Translations under genes and position numbers: made by a program | Shown: positions 8,842 to 18,586 of the stretch, one piece after another | Layout: each line of letters opens with the position of its first letter | How positions within the stretch are numbered: the first letter of the stretch is position 1 | Source of the DNA: Russula earlei | Lineage: Eukaryota > Basidiomycota > Agaricomycetes > Russulales > Russulaceae | Length of the DNA stretch: 32,731 nucleotides | Direction: 5' to 3' | Assembly: GCA_025769875.1 (NCBI GenBank) | Contig: JAGFNK010000577.1 | Location: forward strand, 1 to 32,731 | Notes under the pieces: generated by a model | The model's database searches: none | The model's input: the letters and a program-made list of their open reading frames with translations, nothing else | Told to the model about the DNA's origin: nothing

Positions 8842-9730
8842 AAGACGGCGTGGGCAAGGAGTAAAGTCCAGAGTAGTAACAGGTACCAGAGAGGCACGGT
8901 CACCGTGAGAGTAGGGCAATCACGCAGAGAGGAGGCCAGGATAGACACAAGGGGACGGTCCCTAAAGGAGTATCCCAGGAATGGAGAGTGCCGTAAACAA
9001 ATGGACAGTCTGAGGACTGTCCGCTACTTTATTGAGCACTTATATACTACAGGAGAACTGCTAAATAGGGAACAAGTCATAACCTTGTTATCAAGCACAA
9101 TAGGGTGATGAGTAAGAAGTTGGAGGATGCTTACTGAGCATGCTCAGTCATGCTCAGTAAGCTGCTGAGTAAGAAGGCTTCTCTTGATGAGTAAGAGCTT
9201 CCATTGTCCCCGTGTTCACTGCTTAGTGCACGTGTGAGCACCTGATTCATTTCCTGCTAGTTAGTTTAGGGCCGGTCATTTGAGGACTTGTAGTTTGGTT
9301 AGGGAACAGTGTTATCTTATAAGGCCCTTATATAGTTCTATTAGGGTCCTTAGAGTCGACCCTAATACTTCTATTAAGGTCCTTAGTACTGCCTTATAGT
9401 TTGTTCTATAGTTATTAGAGTCGGTCTAATAACGTGTTGTAGGGCCTTTGATACTAGGTTAGTGCCTATTGTAGAGCTCCTAGGGTCATTCCAAAGGGTC
9501 CTTAGGAAGGCCCTAATACTGTCTTTTGTTGCTAGAAGGGTTGCCTTTAAGTGGGGCTTGCTGTATGTCGATTGTGCCGAGAATCACTCGCGCAACAATG
9601 CGTGCGTGATATTGTGGACACCTCTACTCACCCCTTTTGCTCGTGTGAACAGGGTGACACCATAGAGACTGGGTTTCCTCCTATAAGGAAGGGTCCTTCA
9701 AGGGCCCTCTCCGGAGAATGGTTCATGACA
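8842..9730 (-). repeat. Solo LTR-B1, larger part (gene-free 0.9 kb)
   Basis: This is the continuation of the LTR that starts at 1405. It contains a minus-strand TATATAAG (about 9043-9050), AATAAAG just downstream of it, and clusters of AGTAAG, TGAGCATGCTCAGTCATG and AGGGTCCTTAG-like repeats. There is no coding potential. It matches 31877-32409 of the second copy. Confidence 0.85.
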
Positions 9731-9735
9731 CCCAC

Positions 9736-10897
9736 CTTATCGCATGATGTTGGTATATGAGCATCTGGCTGCTTTGGATCAAAATGGGGCGACTTGCTGT
9801 ATGTTGAGATGAGCATTTGTGTTGCTAGGTTGATGACATGTGTGAGACAGCTATTGTTTGTCAGTAACTGAATTTGGTATGCTCGTGGACCAGCATACTT
9901 GATCTTTCTCTTTCTTCTGTTGTACTTCTTGCCTGTAATGGTCTTCAGTTGTGCAGCGAATTCCTTCATCATTGTTGGATTGTTGCTCGCATTATCACAG
10001 GTGACATGGCCAACCTTGGTAGAGGATAAGCATGATGGGAGCATGATAGCAATGATGTGCTTACCTTATGCTCAATTCTGACACGTTTAACTATCTTGAA
10101 TAGTGCTTGACCCAGCCATTCACCATTGTGTGTGTTGTTGAGTTGTGTGAACCCAATCAGAGCACCCTTGAGTTCCCATTTGCAAGGCATTGGCTCCTCG
10201 ATCCAGTGTGCCATGACTGCAAAGTAGTCATCCGTGTTTCCCACCTGCCATGCATCACAAGTCAAGCTCACTTCACCTTGAATGGTAGGATCCTGTAACA
10301 CAATGAGAAATGAACAAAAGAGCAGAACAATGCTTACATTGAGCTTGGATTTCAATAATGTAAGGTGGTTCTTGAACATGTGCATTATTTCTGTGCGTGT
10401 TGCCTTCTGTCCTGGGATCTTCACCACATTTGTTGCATGAGAAGTAACATCTATCATCTCCTTGAACTTAGGATGTTCAAGGGCATGGATCGGCTAGGAA
10501 GAAAGACAATTAAACCAGAAAAAGTTGTAAAAATAAATTCCATACCTGATCTGTTGCCACAAGCCACTCTACTGCTGCATGGCAGAACAGCTTGTCTGAG
10601 TAAGGGATGACCCACTCTGAATGAGGCTTCTCTCTAAGGTCACGCTCCAGTGTGCATGTTGCTTCTTCTGCTGCTGCCTTCCACCTTTTGATGTCCCCAG
10701 GAAGCTTAGACACAAAGTTGGCCCCATTTGCCCAGTTGCGATATTTGCCCTAAATAGATGAGAACTAAGAAATTTAAGAAAAGTTGCAAAAATAACATAC
10801 TGCATGACCCACTTCAAGATGGCATCATAATGTTGTGACTTCGTCAACAAGGCTCTTGTTGCCCCTACACATCTCACATCAATATATGTGACAGAAT
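9736..10897 (-). pseudogene. hAT transposase, middle portion (five exon segments)
   Basis: Read right to left, the exons are separated by clear GT-AG introns at 10750-10800, 10494-10545, 10293-10337 and 10015-10064 (45-52 nt, phase 0 where checked). Recognisable hAT features are YDAILKWVMQ, then GKYRNWANGANF, then the first catalytic region GEVSLTCDAWQVGNTDDYFA (Asp in CDAW, about 10240), then GHVTCDNASNN (second Asp region, about 9975-10010), and CLTHVINLATQ (about 9820-9855). The last exon ends at the LTR-B target duplication, and the frame resumes at 1404 (DKVG then LVRAIVVKE). Segments at this level look open, so the insertions and the C-terminal stop are the main damage. Confidence 0.85.
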
Positions 10898-11312
10898 TAT
10901 TGCCGTTTTCAGCGCACTTGGTGGAGCTTGAATTCCACCCAAATCGGTGCAGATAACCCCCTCAAACATGCAGGATAAATATCTCCCTCAAAACAGCTTC
11001 AATTCATATGAAATGTATTGTCCCTGAATCGCCTGAATGAGGGCTAGGCAGCCCCATTGGTTTCATGAGATTTGAGTGAGAATTGGTGGAGCTGGACTCA
11101 AGCCACCTCCACATGTGTATTAGATGAATTACAACTCAAAATCATGGTCTATATCTATTATTTTTCCCTCATGTTGTACCCATGGGCTGTCTTGAGGCAG
11201 CCCCATAGTGTTTTTGACTCAAGTGTTGTGGTGTGCAACATTGTTCTCAGTGTGATCGGAATGACGGCCAGCCACTCATTGCCCCTCTCACCTCTCCATT
11301 CTGACCATCCTT
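10898..11312 (+). repeat. X1 left terminal inverted repeat
   Basis: About 415 bp, ending near CTGACCATCCTT. It matches 13372-13785 in reverse complement, with most differences CG/TG/CA. It contains a conserved open stretch that begins MSENWWSWTQ; the same peptide occurs in every copy because the DNA is repeated, so it is not evidence for a gene. Confidence 0.9.
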
Positions 11313-11471
11313 TGCCCTCATTCCCACCACACCCGCTGTCTCAGCTGCATCAGTCGCACCGCTCCCTTCCAACTCGCATTTGGCCCTCCACACCCACAGT
11401 TGCAGCCGCACCAGTCACACTGCCTGCGTTGACCTGCCATCTGTCTTCACCACGCGCTGCACTCCTTCAGC

Positions 11472-12095
11472 ATGCCGACTCAATTAGAATACCTCAAGCT
11501 CAAGTGGGATCTGGAGGACCTTATTGCCTCCTCGTCAAGACTCCGCATGTGTGACCAGGAAGACGTAGACAAATACTACCGGAGTTTCAGGGCAATCTGC
11601 GGTCCCCTCATCCATGCGTGCCGCCTGTGCTACGAAGATTGTGACGAGTCATCCTGGCTTGGACTCCACCTGGACAACCACCGGATGGTCTCCCAACATC
11701 TTGGCCCCTGGCGCCCAAATGAACAGCAGAGGCACTTTGTCGATTTCCGAGACATATTTGACACACTAGTCAAGATATTCTCTCAGCATCCCTGTGACAT
11801 TCAGCGGGAATGCCAACTCTGCTCTGCAGACGAAGACGAAGACGACTACACATACCCTGCGCCCATGCCCGCTCCAGCCTCTGTCCCTACATCGTGCACC
11901 ATCGCCTCTGCCTCACCTGCCTTGCCCATCGTCCCTGCGGTTCCCACTCGTCCACTGTTCCCATCACCTCGTTCACCGCCGCCATCCTCGACTCGCCAGC
12001 CATCATCGCCTCAGCTCCACCTGCCCTCGCCATCCCAGCATCGCCCGCATTCACCATTGTCACCACCTCGTCTGTCCCCGCCGCCTCAGCCATGA
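11472..12095 (+). CDS. Unrecognised 207-aa protein inside X1
   Basis: ATG at 11472, TGA at 12093-12095. I do not recognise the family. Residues 1-115 look like a real globular domain: mixed hydrophobic/charged, with Cys and His clustered as CRLCYEDCDES and CQLCSADEDEDD, plus several Trp and Tyr. Residues 116-122 are an acidic patch, and from about 125 the chain is Pro/Ser-rich. No DDE, RNase H or zinc-finger transposase motif is seen. The stop TGA may be a decayed CGA, as elsewhere in this window. A following frame (11810-13105) is open but is Ala/Ser/Pro low complexity. Possible explanations are a captured host gene fragment or an accessory gene of the X family. It has no neighbour genes within the element. 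Confidence 0.55.
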   Translation: MPTQLEYLKLKWDLEDLIASSSRLRMCDQEDVDKYYRSFRAICGPLIHACRLCYEDCDESSWLGLHLDNHRMVSQHLGPWRPNEQQRHFVDFRDIFDTLVKIFSQHPCDIQRECQLCSADEDEDDYTYPAPMPAPASVPTSCTIASASPALPIVPAVPTRPLFPSPRSPPPSSTRQPSSPQLHLPSPSQHRPHSPLSPPRLSPPPQP

Positions 12096-13260
12096 CATTG
12101 CCTATTGCCACTGTCCCCATCTTTGCCCAACCAGCTCCCGTGCCCTCGGTGTCGCCTGCTATGGCCACTGTCTCAGCTCCATGCACAACCACCATCTCAA
12201 CCTCACCCACTGACATTTTAGCGCTGCCCGCCACTTCAGCCCTCACAGCCTCATCTGCCACCCCTGCCTTCGTCTCATCTGCTCCCACGCCCTCAGTCGT
12301 CTTGTCACCCTCAGTCTTGTCCGTCGCCTCATCCGTTGCCACAGTAGCCTCAGTCATGCCAGCTGCTGACTTTGCATCAGTCTCCGTCTTAGCCTCGCCT
12401 GTACTCGTCAGTTCAGCCCAGTCCATCATAGCACCAGCATCGCCAGCCGCCGCTGTCTCCACCCTGCCCTCAGCCTCAGCCTTCTCAGTCTCAGCCGCCG
12501 CCACCGCGCCCCTAGTTTTGCCAGCCGTCTCCATCGCCCCAGCTTCAGATCATTCAACTGCCGCCACCGTGCTCTTAGCCTTGCCAGCTGCCTCAATCTC
12601 ATCAGCCGCTGCCATAGCCTCAGCCTCAGCCACTGACATCTTAGCGCCACACGCCGCCACCGCCTCCACCACCGTCTCACAAGCCACTGCCACCATGCCC
12701 TTGTCAGCCACAGCCACCATTTCCCCTGTGTCGCCCTCAATCGTTGCCTCCGCCCCATCCACCTCCACCATTGCACCAGCTCAGTCTGCTGCCACCTTCT
12801 CAGTCTCAGCCTCAGTCTTCTCAGTCTCAGCCACCGCTTTAGTAGTTTCGCGCAACACCAGCACTGCTGCACCATCGCAACCCCTCACCACCAGCACCAC
12901 CCCAGAAGACCAAGAAGGCCTCAGCCACAAACTTAGCCACGACACACCACAACAGGAGCAGAAGCCGCCGCCATGCCGCCGCCACTGCCACAGGAGAAGC
13001 AGTCGCCAACGCCAACAGCACACCACACGCCACCTCCCACATCACCTCCCCATCCGTTCGCGCGCTCTCGCCCATGTCTGCTGCCGACACCTGCAGTGGA
13101 GATGACCCCACCACTGCTGCCACAAGACAACAGATCCCACCCCCATGCAAGCCGCCCCACACATCCTCTTTCTCGAGTCCTCGCCACCTACGTCTCTATC
13201 TACAAACTCACGCTCACCGCCTACACCTTCACACCTCGTCCACGCCTGCTGCCACCACCT
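11870..13260. repeat. C-rich, strand-asymmetric low-complexity tract in X1
   Basis: A degenerate minisatellite of GCCTCAGCC/GCCACC-type units with very few G runs on the plus strand. Long open frames on both strands (Ala/Ser/Pro-rich on plus, Arg/Trp/Leu-rich or Val/Ala/Glu-rich on minus) are by-products of this bias. TATATAAAAA at about 13277 follows it, just before the right inverted end. Confidence 0.75.
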
Positions 13261-13371
13261 GCAATGGAGACGACTCCTGTATATAAAAACACCCTAGCTA
13301 CTCTGTAGTAGAAAGAGTTCAGAATAGGACCCCTCTTTGCAACCCACTCCTCTCTGTCTGTGAAAAACAAG

Positions 13372-13785
13372 AAGGATGGTCAGAATCAAGAGGCGAGAGG
13401 GGTGATGAGTGGCTGGCTGCGACTCCAATCACACTGGAAACAATGTTGCACACCACAACACTTGAGTCAAAAACACTATGGGGCTGCCTCAAGACAGCCC
13501 ATGGGTACAACATGAGGGAAAAATAATAGATATAGACCATGATTTTGAGTTGTAATTCATCTAATACACATGTGGAGGTGGCTTGAGTCCAGCTCCACCA
13601 ATTCTCACTCAAATCTCATGAAAACAATAGGGCTGCCTAGCCCTCATTCAGGCGATTCAGGGACAATAAATTTCATATGAATTGAAGGTGTTTTGAGGGA
13701 GATATTCATCCCTCATGTTTGAGGGGGTTTCTGCGCCAATTTGGGTGGAATTCAAGCTCTGCCAAGTGCGCTGAAAACAGCAATA
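13372..13785 (-). repeat. X1 right terminal inverted repeat
   Basis: Reverse complement of the left end, starting AAGGATGGTCAGAATC and ending GAAAACAGCAATA. It is followed by AAT and then resumed hAT coding sequence. Confidence 0.9.
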
Positions 13786-14530
13786 AATGCAAGAACTCAT
13801 GGGCAAAGTTTGCACACATGGAACTTTTTAGACTTCCCATTCACATGTTTGACAATGGCGAGATGAAAGAAATGATCAACATCTTGTCGCTTATCTTCAT
13901 GTGTAGTTGGATTGTTATCAACCAACTGAACATCCACATTGATGAGTAGGCTGTCAGCATCGACCGCTTGTGGATTGCCAAGGGTCACACTTTTCTTCTT
14001 CCCTAAATCAACAAGCACTTGAGTTTACACAGATGACCACCATGATTGGAAAAAGCATACCCTTGAAATATATTCTCCTCAGCATCTGTCATATCCACGT
14101 CATCAACAGTTTCAACTGTTGCTGACGTCACATGCTTGCTCTTCCTCTGTGATGTCGTTGCTGTTGCATGCTTCTTTTTGGCTGTAAAGGAAGTACTTGC
14201 AAATGAGAAAGTAATTGTTAGATGAAAACAAGACATACATGGCAGTGGCTGATCAACAATCTCATCTTCAGTGTTGCTGTCATTGATGGATGAGTTGCTA
14301 CACTTGTTTTGGGGAGCCAACTCCGCATCAATTGAGGATGGCACATGTGGATTTGCATCTGGTGTTGAAGACACAGGAGGAGGATCATTCTTCTTGGCTT
14401 GTCGGGAGTGAAAATCCTGGACAGCTTTGCGCTGGAAGGAAAGTTGAGGGGCCTCGGTGTTGGCAGTGTCCTTGAGCTTTGCAGCAGGATTGACAGTTTG
14501 TGCTGGGCAAGGTACAACTGCTTGTCTAAC
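13786..14530 (-). pseudogene. hAT transposase, N-terminal exons with BED-type finger start
   Basis: Read right to left: QAVVPCPAQTVNPAAKL, then a Ser/Pro/Asp-rich linker with QRKAVQDFHSRQAKKND, then QRKSKHVTSATVETVDDVDM, then LVDLGKKKSVTLGN, then a segment ending NGKSKKFHVCKLC (about 13800-13840). That segment is a likely first half of a BED-like zinc finger. The frame breaks there, where X1 is inserted, and RCVGATRALLTKSQHYDAIL continues at 10897. Introns of GT-AG form are visible near 14183-14235 (GTATGT...CAG), 14025-14070 and 14530-14575. Nuclear DNA binding and transposition are the family role. The frame beyond HVCKLC does not join cleanly to the next fragment, so a further lesion or an intron spans the insertion site. 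Confidence 0.65.
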
Positions 14531-14568
14531 AATCCATCAATACAAATTATGAACAATTATTTAGGTAC

Positions 14569-15020
14569 TCACTGGAGATGTCTCAACTCATCTATGAGAT
14601 GTTGCAATTTCAGCTCCACAAGATCCAAGGGAAAATCATGTGTCCAGTGGATTTTCAAAAGGTAAGATATGACAAGACCCATTCCAAGTTTGCCCTGGCG
14701 AATATAGTGAAGGTGACCACCAGGATCCCAACAATCCTCCCCAAACAAGGCATCAAACCGGTGGTTGAAGGTTTCAGGTGGAATATCACCTTCCATTGTA
14801 TTGATACCTGACCAGATTTTATCATCTTTGGATCCTCTGGGCACAGCATCCGACAAAGAGCTTGAGAGAACACTGATCTCCTTGACAAGTTGTTTGATCA
14901 TTTTGGGAGTGGACATTTTGGACACAGAAGGGGGAGGAGTGCAAGTTGACACAAAGGTGAGCATTCAGCACATCATCATATAGGCCACCAAGGCTTACAT
15001 TGAACATGTACTTGAGCAAA
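14569..15020 (-). CDS. Upstream exon(s) in the hAT element: conserved-looking unknown domain
   Basis: The open stretch 14964-14569 encodes MSTPKMIKQLVKEISVLSSS, then a segment with ALFGEDCWDPGGHLHYIRQG and GMGLVISYLLKIHWTHDFP, ending LVELKLQHLIDELRHLQ at a GT donor (GTGAGT, about 14575). It appears spliced to the hAT transposase exons on the left. I recall similar sequences in Agaricomycete hypothetical proteins but cannot name a domain. It could be the true N-terminus of this hAT transposase or a separate accessory gene in the element. Upstream, 14965-15020 encodes LGGLYDDVLNA in another frame and may be an earlier exon. Confidence 0.5.
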
Positions 15021-15258
15021 AAAGAAGGATGAGAGGGAAGTGCACATGCAACAATGAAAACTGACAGGGAACAAAGGTGTGTCCATGCAAAGTCAACAAA
15101 TTAAAGTTTGATGATTACCCCAATTGATGGCCTGTTGGGGCTTGATGGCCCGGCTCCAGCTTTTCAAATTGTAGGCTGGGCCAAAGCCATCAAAAAGCCA
15201 TCACTTTGGCCTGGCTTGGCCTGGCTCGCGGCCTGAGGCCGGGCCGGGCAAAACACTA
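15021..15258. other. hAT subterminal region
   Basis: Gene-free. It contains repeated GGCCCGGCTC, GGCTGGGCC, GGCCTGGC and GGCCGGGC motifs close to the terminus, the kind of subterminal transposase-binding repeats seen in hAT elements. No other structure is recognised. Confidence 0.6.
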
Positions 15259-15680
15259 GCGACAGCTAACTTACCACCTGTGAGGGTCAAGTCTGCAGCT
15301 GCACCAGCTTCGCAGGTAGTACTGTCTTCAGAGCCTTGGAGTGGTCCAAGGTTAAATGAAGCAGCTGAAATCTTGACCTCCGTGCCTCCAACCCAAATGG
15401 AAATGGGAGTATCAAAGTCACATGGGACTGAAGTAGAGGGATGAGCATGGGCCGTGGCTGATCGGCTGCACCTCACGACGTACTGGTGTAAGTACCATCA
15501 CCATACTCTGGTGCTGAGTTGGCACCATGAATTGAAGCAAAGAATTTCGTGATGCCGGTGGAATCGCCGAGGATCTTCATGGTTCTGGTGTTGAAGATCA
15601 TTTCAGTCTTTCCAACGATACGGGTTCCATTGACAATGACGGCATCGAACGGTGCTTGCCAGAAGCCCTATCCCAAAAAG

Positions 15681-18586
15681 AGTTGCGTACTTTTAGCGGT
15701 GGTTAGATGATCAAAAATTACTATAAAAGGTGATTGGGTTGGCAAGATAATCAGGGCTTCAATCATGCATGTAAATGACACCAAAGTATTTTCTAAATCA
15801 CTTATTTAATGACTTATTTATTATGTATCTTGAAAATAAATTACAATACAAATAAAGATTTTCTATTGTAAGGATCAGCAGAAGATGAGGCCGCTAGAAT
15901 AGGCGGCGGTGCGAGTCCGAAGGGACATGGTGCAAGGGAGGCAGTGGCATCTGAGGGAGGGGGGTTCCGAGGGGGGTTCCAAGGGAGGGGGGTTTGAGAC
16001 GGTGGTTCCCCGAGGGCATGCGTGCACGCATTCGTGGCAGCAGATGTTGCATCGGGCTTGGCGCGCTTGCCTGACCATTCGCCCCCAGCATATGGATCAT
16101 CGTGAACATGGTGGCGCTTTCCCTTAGCAACGCCGATGCTTTGCGCTGTAAGTCCCCACGCGTCGGGGAGACTGGTCCATTGTTTTGGGCCCCATTTGAC
16201 ACCCATATGCTCGGCTGTCTCCGTCCATGTATGCTGATTGGGCGCAATTACCTCCTTATCGGGTAAGACCTTGAAACCTTGAATTATATTAATTGCAGGG
16301 GCCAAACTGTATTTGGTGGCCCGGGCGGCCTCGACGATCTCCGCTGATTGATTAGTATCCTCAAGCCTAGATGCAAGATTGCATGATAACGATATGATCT
16401 CCTGTGAGAGAGATACTAGGCTCTCCCTTGGCCTGGTGGATGGGGATGGTGGGTCAGGGGATCTATTTGCATTCTCTGTGGGAGCTTTTTGGGTGCTCTC
16501 TTCAGGACAGAGATGGGGAAAGTGGATGTAGATTGCTGCAATGTGTTTGCAGAATCTAATCCGTGGATAATCTGTGCAATCACAAGTCGACTTCATCAGA
16601 TTGATTGAGTAAAACTCGCCGGACCAGGATTGTGAAGCGACGTGAAAGCAGATCTCATCGAATTGCAAAATCAAATCTTGTGATATGCTCTTGGCGCAGG
16701 CGAAAAGTTTCCGATGCCTGTCAGCCACCAGGTCCTGACCATCAAGCCCGACTTGCTGACATTCGTGCCTGTTTTGGTAATATGGCACCATTTGATGCAC
16801 TAGCACAAATAAGATTCAATCGATCCACCGATTGCGCTTGCCATTGAGCCAGTGTGATTTGAGGACGTGATGATATCTAAAAAATGATTAAGTCATCTTA
16901 TCTTTGGATCAGTTGGAACACATACACTTCGATCAACATATTTGTGTCCCCTTCCTCAAAGATATGCCGATTTTTCTGGAAAACCATGGACCACATATGC
17001 ACCACAGGCATCCATTCACACCCAAGGTAGTTCACAAAACTTTGTGGGACCTGAGGATCAGTGGAGATCTCCTCCCAGATTTGCAGAAAGTCGGCCTGAT
17101 CATCTGTATGTACCCATCTCTTGATCTTATCCCACAGATCAGGAAATTTGGTTGTATTGAAGTGTGATCGCATTGTGTGCAACACGTGCCATTTGCAAAG
17201 CCATATCTGACTTCCCAGATAAGCAATCTTGAGGGCGGCAATCTGCGTGGCATCACGATCTGTCATAATAATAGACGGCCGGATAGCCGGACTGGCATCC
17301 CTGACCCAACGGACAAAAAAAGGAAATTGTGTCCGTTGTTCCATTGGATGCCAGCATCTAGGCAACAGGCACACCTATCCAGAAAAGGTAAGCGTGCTAA
17401 ATTGACATTTAGTAAATATTATGCACCATGTCCCCAGTGATCCCACATGATCATGGTAAATAATAAAAAGTCCAGATATTGAGTAATATTATGAGTTGCA
17501 TCAATACCGATGAAGCTGTTCCTGAGGTGGCGGAATGCCTCCATTTGGAAAGGGGTCTGGATGCATAATACATATGCATCCTCCTGCAGATTTGACTGAG
17601 ATGGGGCACTGTGCAGCCTATCTTTGTAAAATACATTTGTATTTTCATCTCTCAATCTGTCCAACCAGAGCCTGGTGGAGATGGCATCCTCTGGATGCAG
17701 CCTGATATTGTTATCTTCAATTTCCCAGGCCATGCGGCTCACATCCCAAAGCAAGATGAATCGGTCTCGGCTGCCATCGGGTGACGAATCCTGAATATCA
17801 TGTACCTTTCAATTCATTAGGTTAGCAATTAAAAATAAATTCAATGCACACTTACTATTTCCTGTGGATCAACCTTCCTTGACAACAAGGATCTAATTTT
17901 ATCACATGCTACGTGTGACATTCATGTGTAAGCGAGATTAGCAATTCCAATTTCATGGTCATGCTCGCTTGCGTATTGTCCGAGAATGGTAGGCGCGTCT
18001 GCGTATGATTTGATGACTATTCGGCAATGGCAACCCGTCTTCTTGATCTTGGATCTCTGTGTGCGATCAGGGTGCTTCTTTACATAACACGAAGCTCCTC
18101 CAGATAGTTGGCAGGAACAGACGAAACCTTTTTTTGTCCATCCCTGCCCATGCTCGGAGCTGGATGTAATCAATTCAATTGCATGAGCCAGTTCTTCTTG
18201 CCGGCACCACGTGTCAAAATCGGCTGCTGTCGGCCATTCCATGGGGTATCTGCCATGCTCCCGGTCATAATTAAAATCTCCCCTCTTTCCAGAATTGGCA
18301 ATGATCTTTGAAGGGGCATGCGTGAACTTTAAACATTGTGTTGCGCAAGGGGCACTTGGGCCAGAAGCGGCAGATGGAGCGGATGGGGCGGATGATGCGC
18401 CGGCCTATCGGAAATGGGATAACATTTGTTTTTGATTTGGTAGGGAAAAAGGTAAGTAGTTATGCTACTGTTAACTCGCTTATATGTGTAATTTAATGCG
18501 TGATTGAACCCCCGATTCTCTTGCCGACCCAATTGCCTTTTATGGCAATTCTTGATCATCCAACCCACCGCTAAAAGTCAAAAGCT
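15681..18586 (-). mobile_element. Mutator-like element (MULE), 2906 bp
   Basis: Inverted ends of about 100 bp pair 15681-15780 with 18485-18586; the shared core near each tip is ACTTTTAGCGG. Flanks CCCAAAAAG (15672-15680) and CCCGAAAAG (18587-18595) form a 9-bp duplication with one difference, CG to CA. Nine bases is the characteristic MULE length. The element lies in an intron of the A1 protease pseudogene and carries a decayed transposase on the minus strand. Confidence 0.88.
15841..18242 (-). pseudogene. MULE transposase (decayed)
   Basis: Read right to left: an N-terminal zinc-binding domain (18242-17922) with CSCQL, GCHCRIVIKS and the HDH pair, of the FAR1/WRKY-GCM type; a linker (VDPQEI, RDRFILLWDVSRMAW); the DDE core with first Asp in FIGIDATHN (about 17490-17515), second in IIMTDRDATQIAAL (about 17260-17300), the C-x2-H signature LCKWHVLHTM (about 17170-17200) and the Glu region LGCEWMPVVHM (about 17010-17040); then a C-terminal SWIM finger STCDCTDYPRIRFCKHIAAI (about 16530-16590). 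Introns of GT-AG form are visible, e.g. about 17375-17430. Damage: a TAG after VPVA, a frameshift in a run of seven T (about 17313-17320), and broken frames between domains. Confidence 0.85.

Larger units (their letters stand above)
1405..9730 (-). mobile_element. Solo LTR, family B (copy 1), about 961 bp, interrupted by Gypsy1
   Basis: The LTR is in two pieces, 1405-1476 and 8842-9730. Termini are TGTCA and TGACA, a perfect 5-bp inverted repeat, flanked by CCCAC duplications. Its promoter points to the minus strand: on that strand TATATAAG is followed closely by AATAAAG (about 9025-9055). No internal retroelement genes belong to it, so it is a solo LTR left by LTR-LTR recombination. A second, more mutated copy starts at 31807. 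Between copies many differences are CG versus TG or CA. It was inserted into the hAT transposase and was later the target of Gypsy1. Confidence 0.88.
10898..13785. mobile_element. X1: TIR element (2888 bp) carrying an unrecognised gene
   Basis: It has long inverted ends of about 415 bp (10898-11312 and 13372-13785). The outer bases are TATTGCCGTTTTCAGCGCAC on the left and the complement, with small differences, on the right. It is flanked by AAT on both sides (10895-10897, 13786-13788), a possible 3-bp duplication; a TA duplication inside the ends is an alternative. The hAT transposase resumes on either side. No transposase is encoded; the interior holds ORF 11472-12095 and a C-rich low-complexity tract. 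Matching left ends at 29788 and 32410 show a multicopy family. It is probably non-autonomous; the superfamily is undetermined. Confidence 0.85.
1..15258 (-). mobile_element. Decayed hAT DNA transposon, split by nested insertions; left end outside window
   Basis: The right end is placed at 15258. Read on the minus strand the element begins TAGTGTTTTGCCCGGC, followed by subterminal GGCCCGGC/GGCCTGGC motifs (15130-15250), a pattern I associate with fungal hAT ends. The 8 bases outside it (15259-15266, gcgacagc) would be the target duplication, but neither the matching copy nor the opposite terminus is visible, so the element probably starts before base 1. Transposase fragments lie at about 14964-13786, 10897-9736 and 1404-218. 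The gaps between them are exactly the X1 element and the LTR-B/Gypsy1 nest. The element lies in an intron of the A1 protease pseudogene. What is seen: the fragments and the junctions. What is inferred: the exact terminus. Confidence 0.75.

Noticed and set aside
8806..9108. 100-codon ORF across the 3' LTR and LTR-B1 junction
   Set aside because: It spans an insertion junction between two repeats and therefore cannot be an ancestral gene.
11072..11554. Recurring peptide MSENWWSWTQ (also at 13612 minus and 29966)
   Set aside because: It recurs because it lies in the repeated X terminal sequence; the frames diverge beyond the repeat and have no domain.
12426..12875. Minus-strand 149-codon Arg/Trp/Leu-rich ORF, and other ORFs over 11887-13187
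   Set aside because: They lie opposite a C-rich minisatellite; the compositional bias alone keeps several frames open.
11810..13105. Plus-strand 431-codon Ala/Ser/Pro-rich ORF in X1
   Set aside because: It is low complexity and out of frame with the better candidate at 11472. Its length follows from the repeat composition. Kept only as a note.
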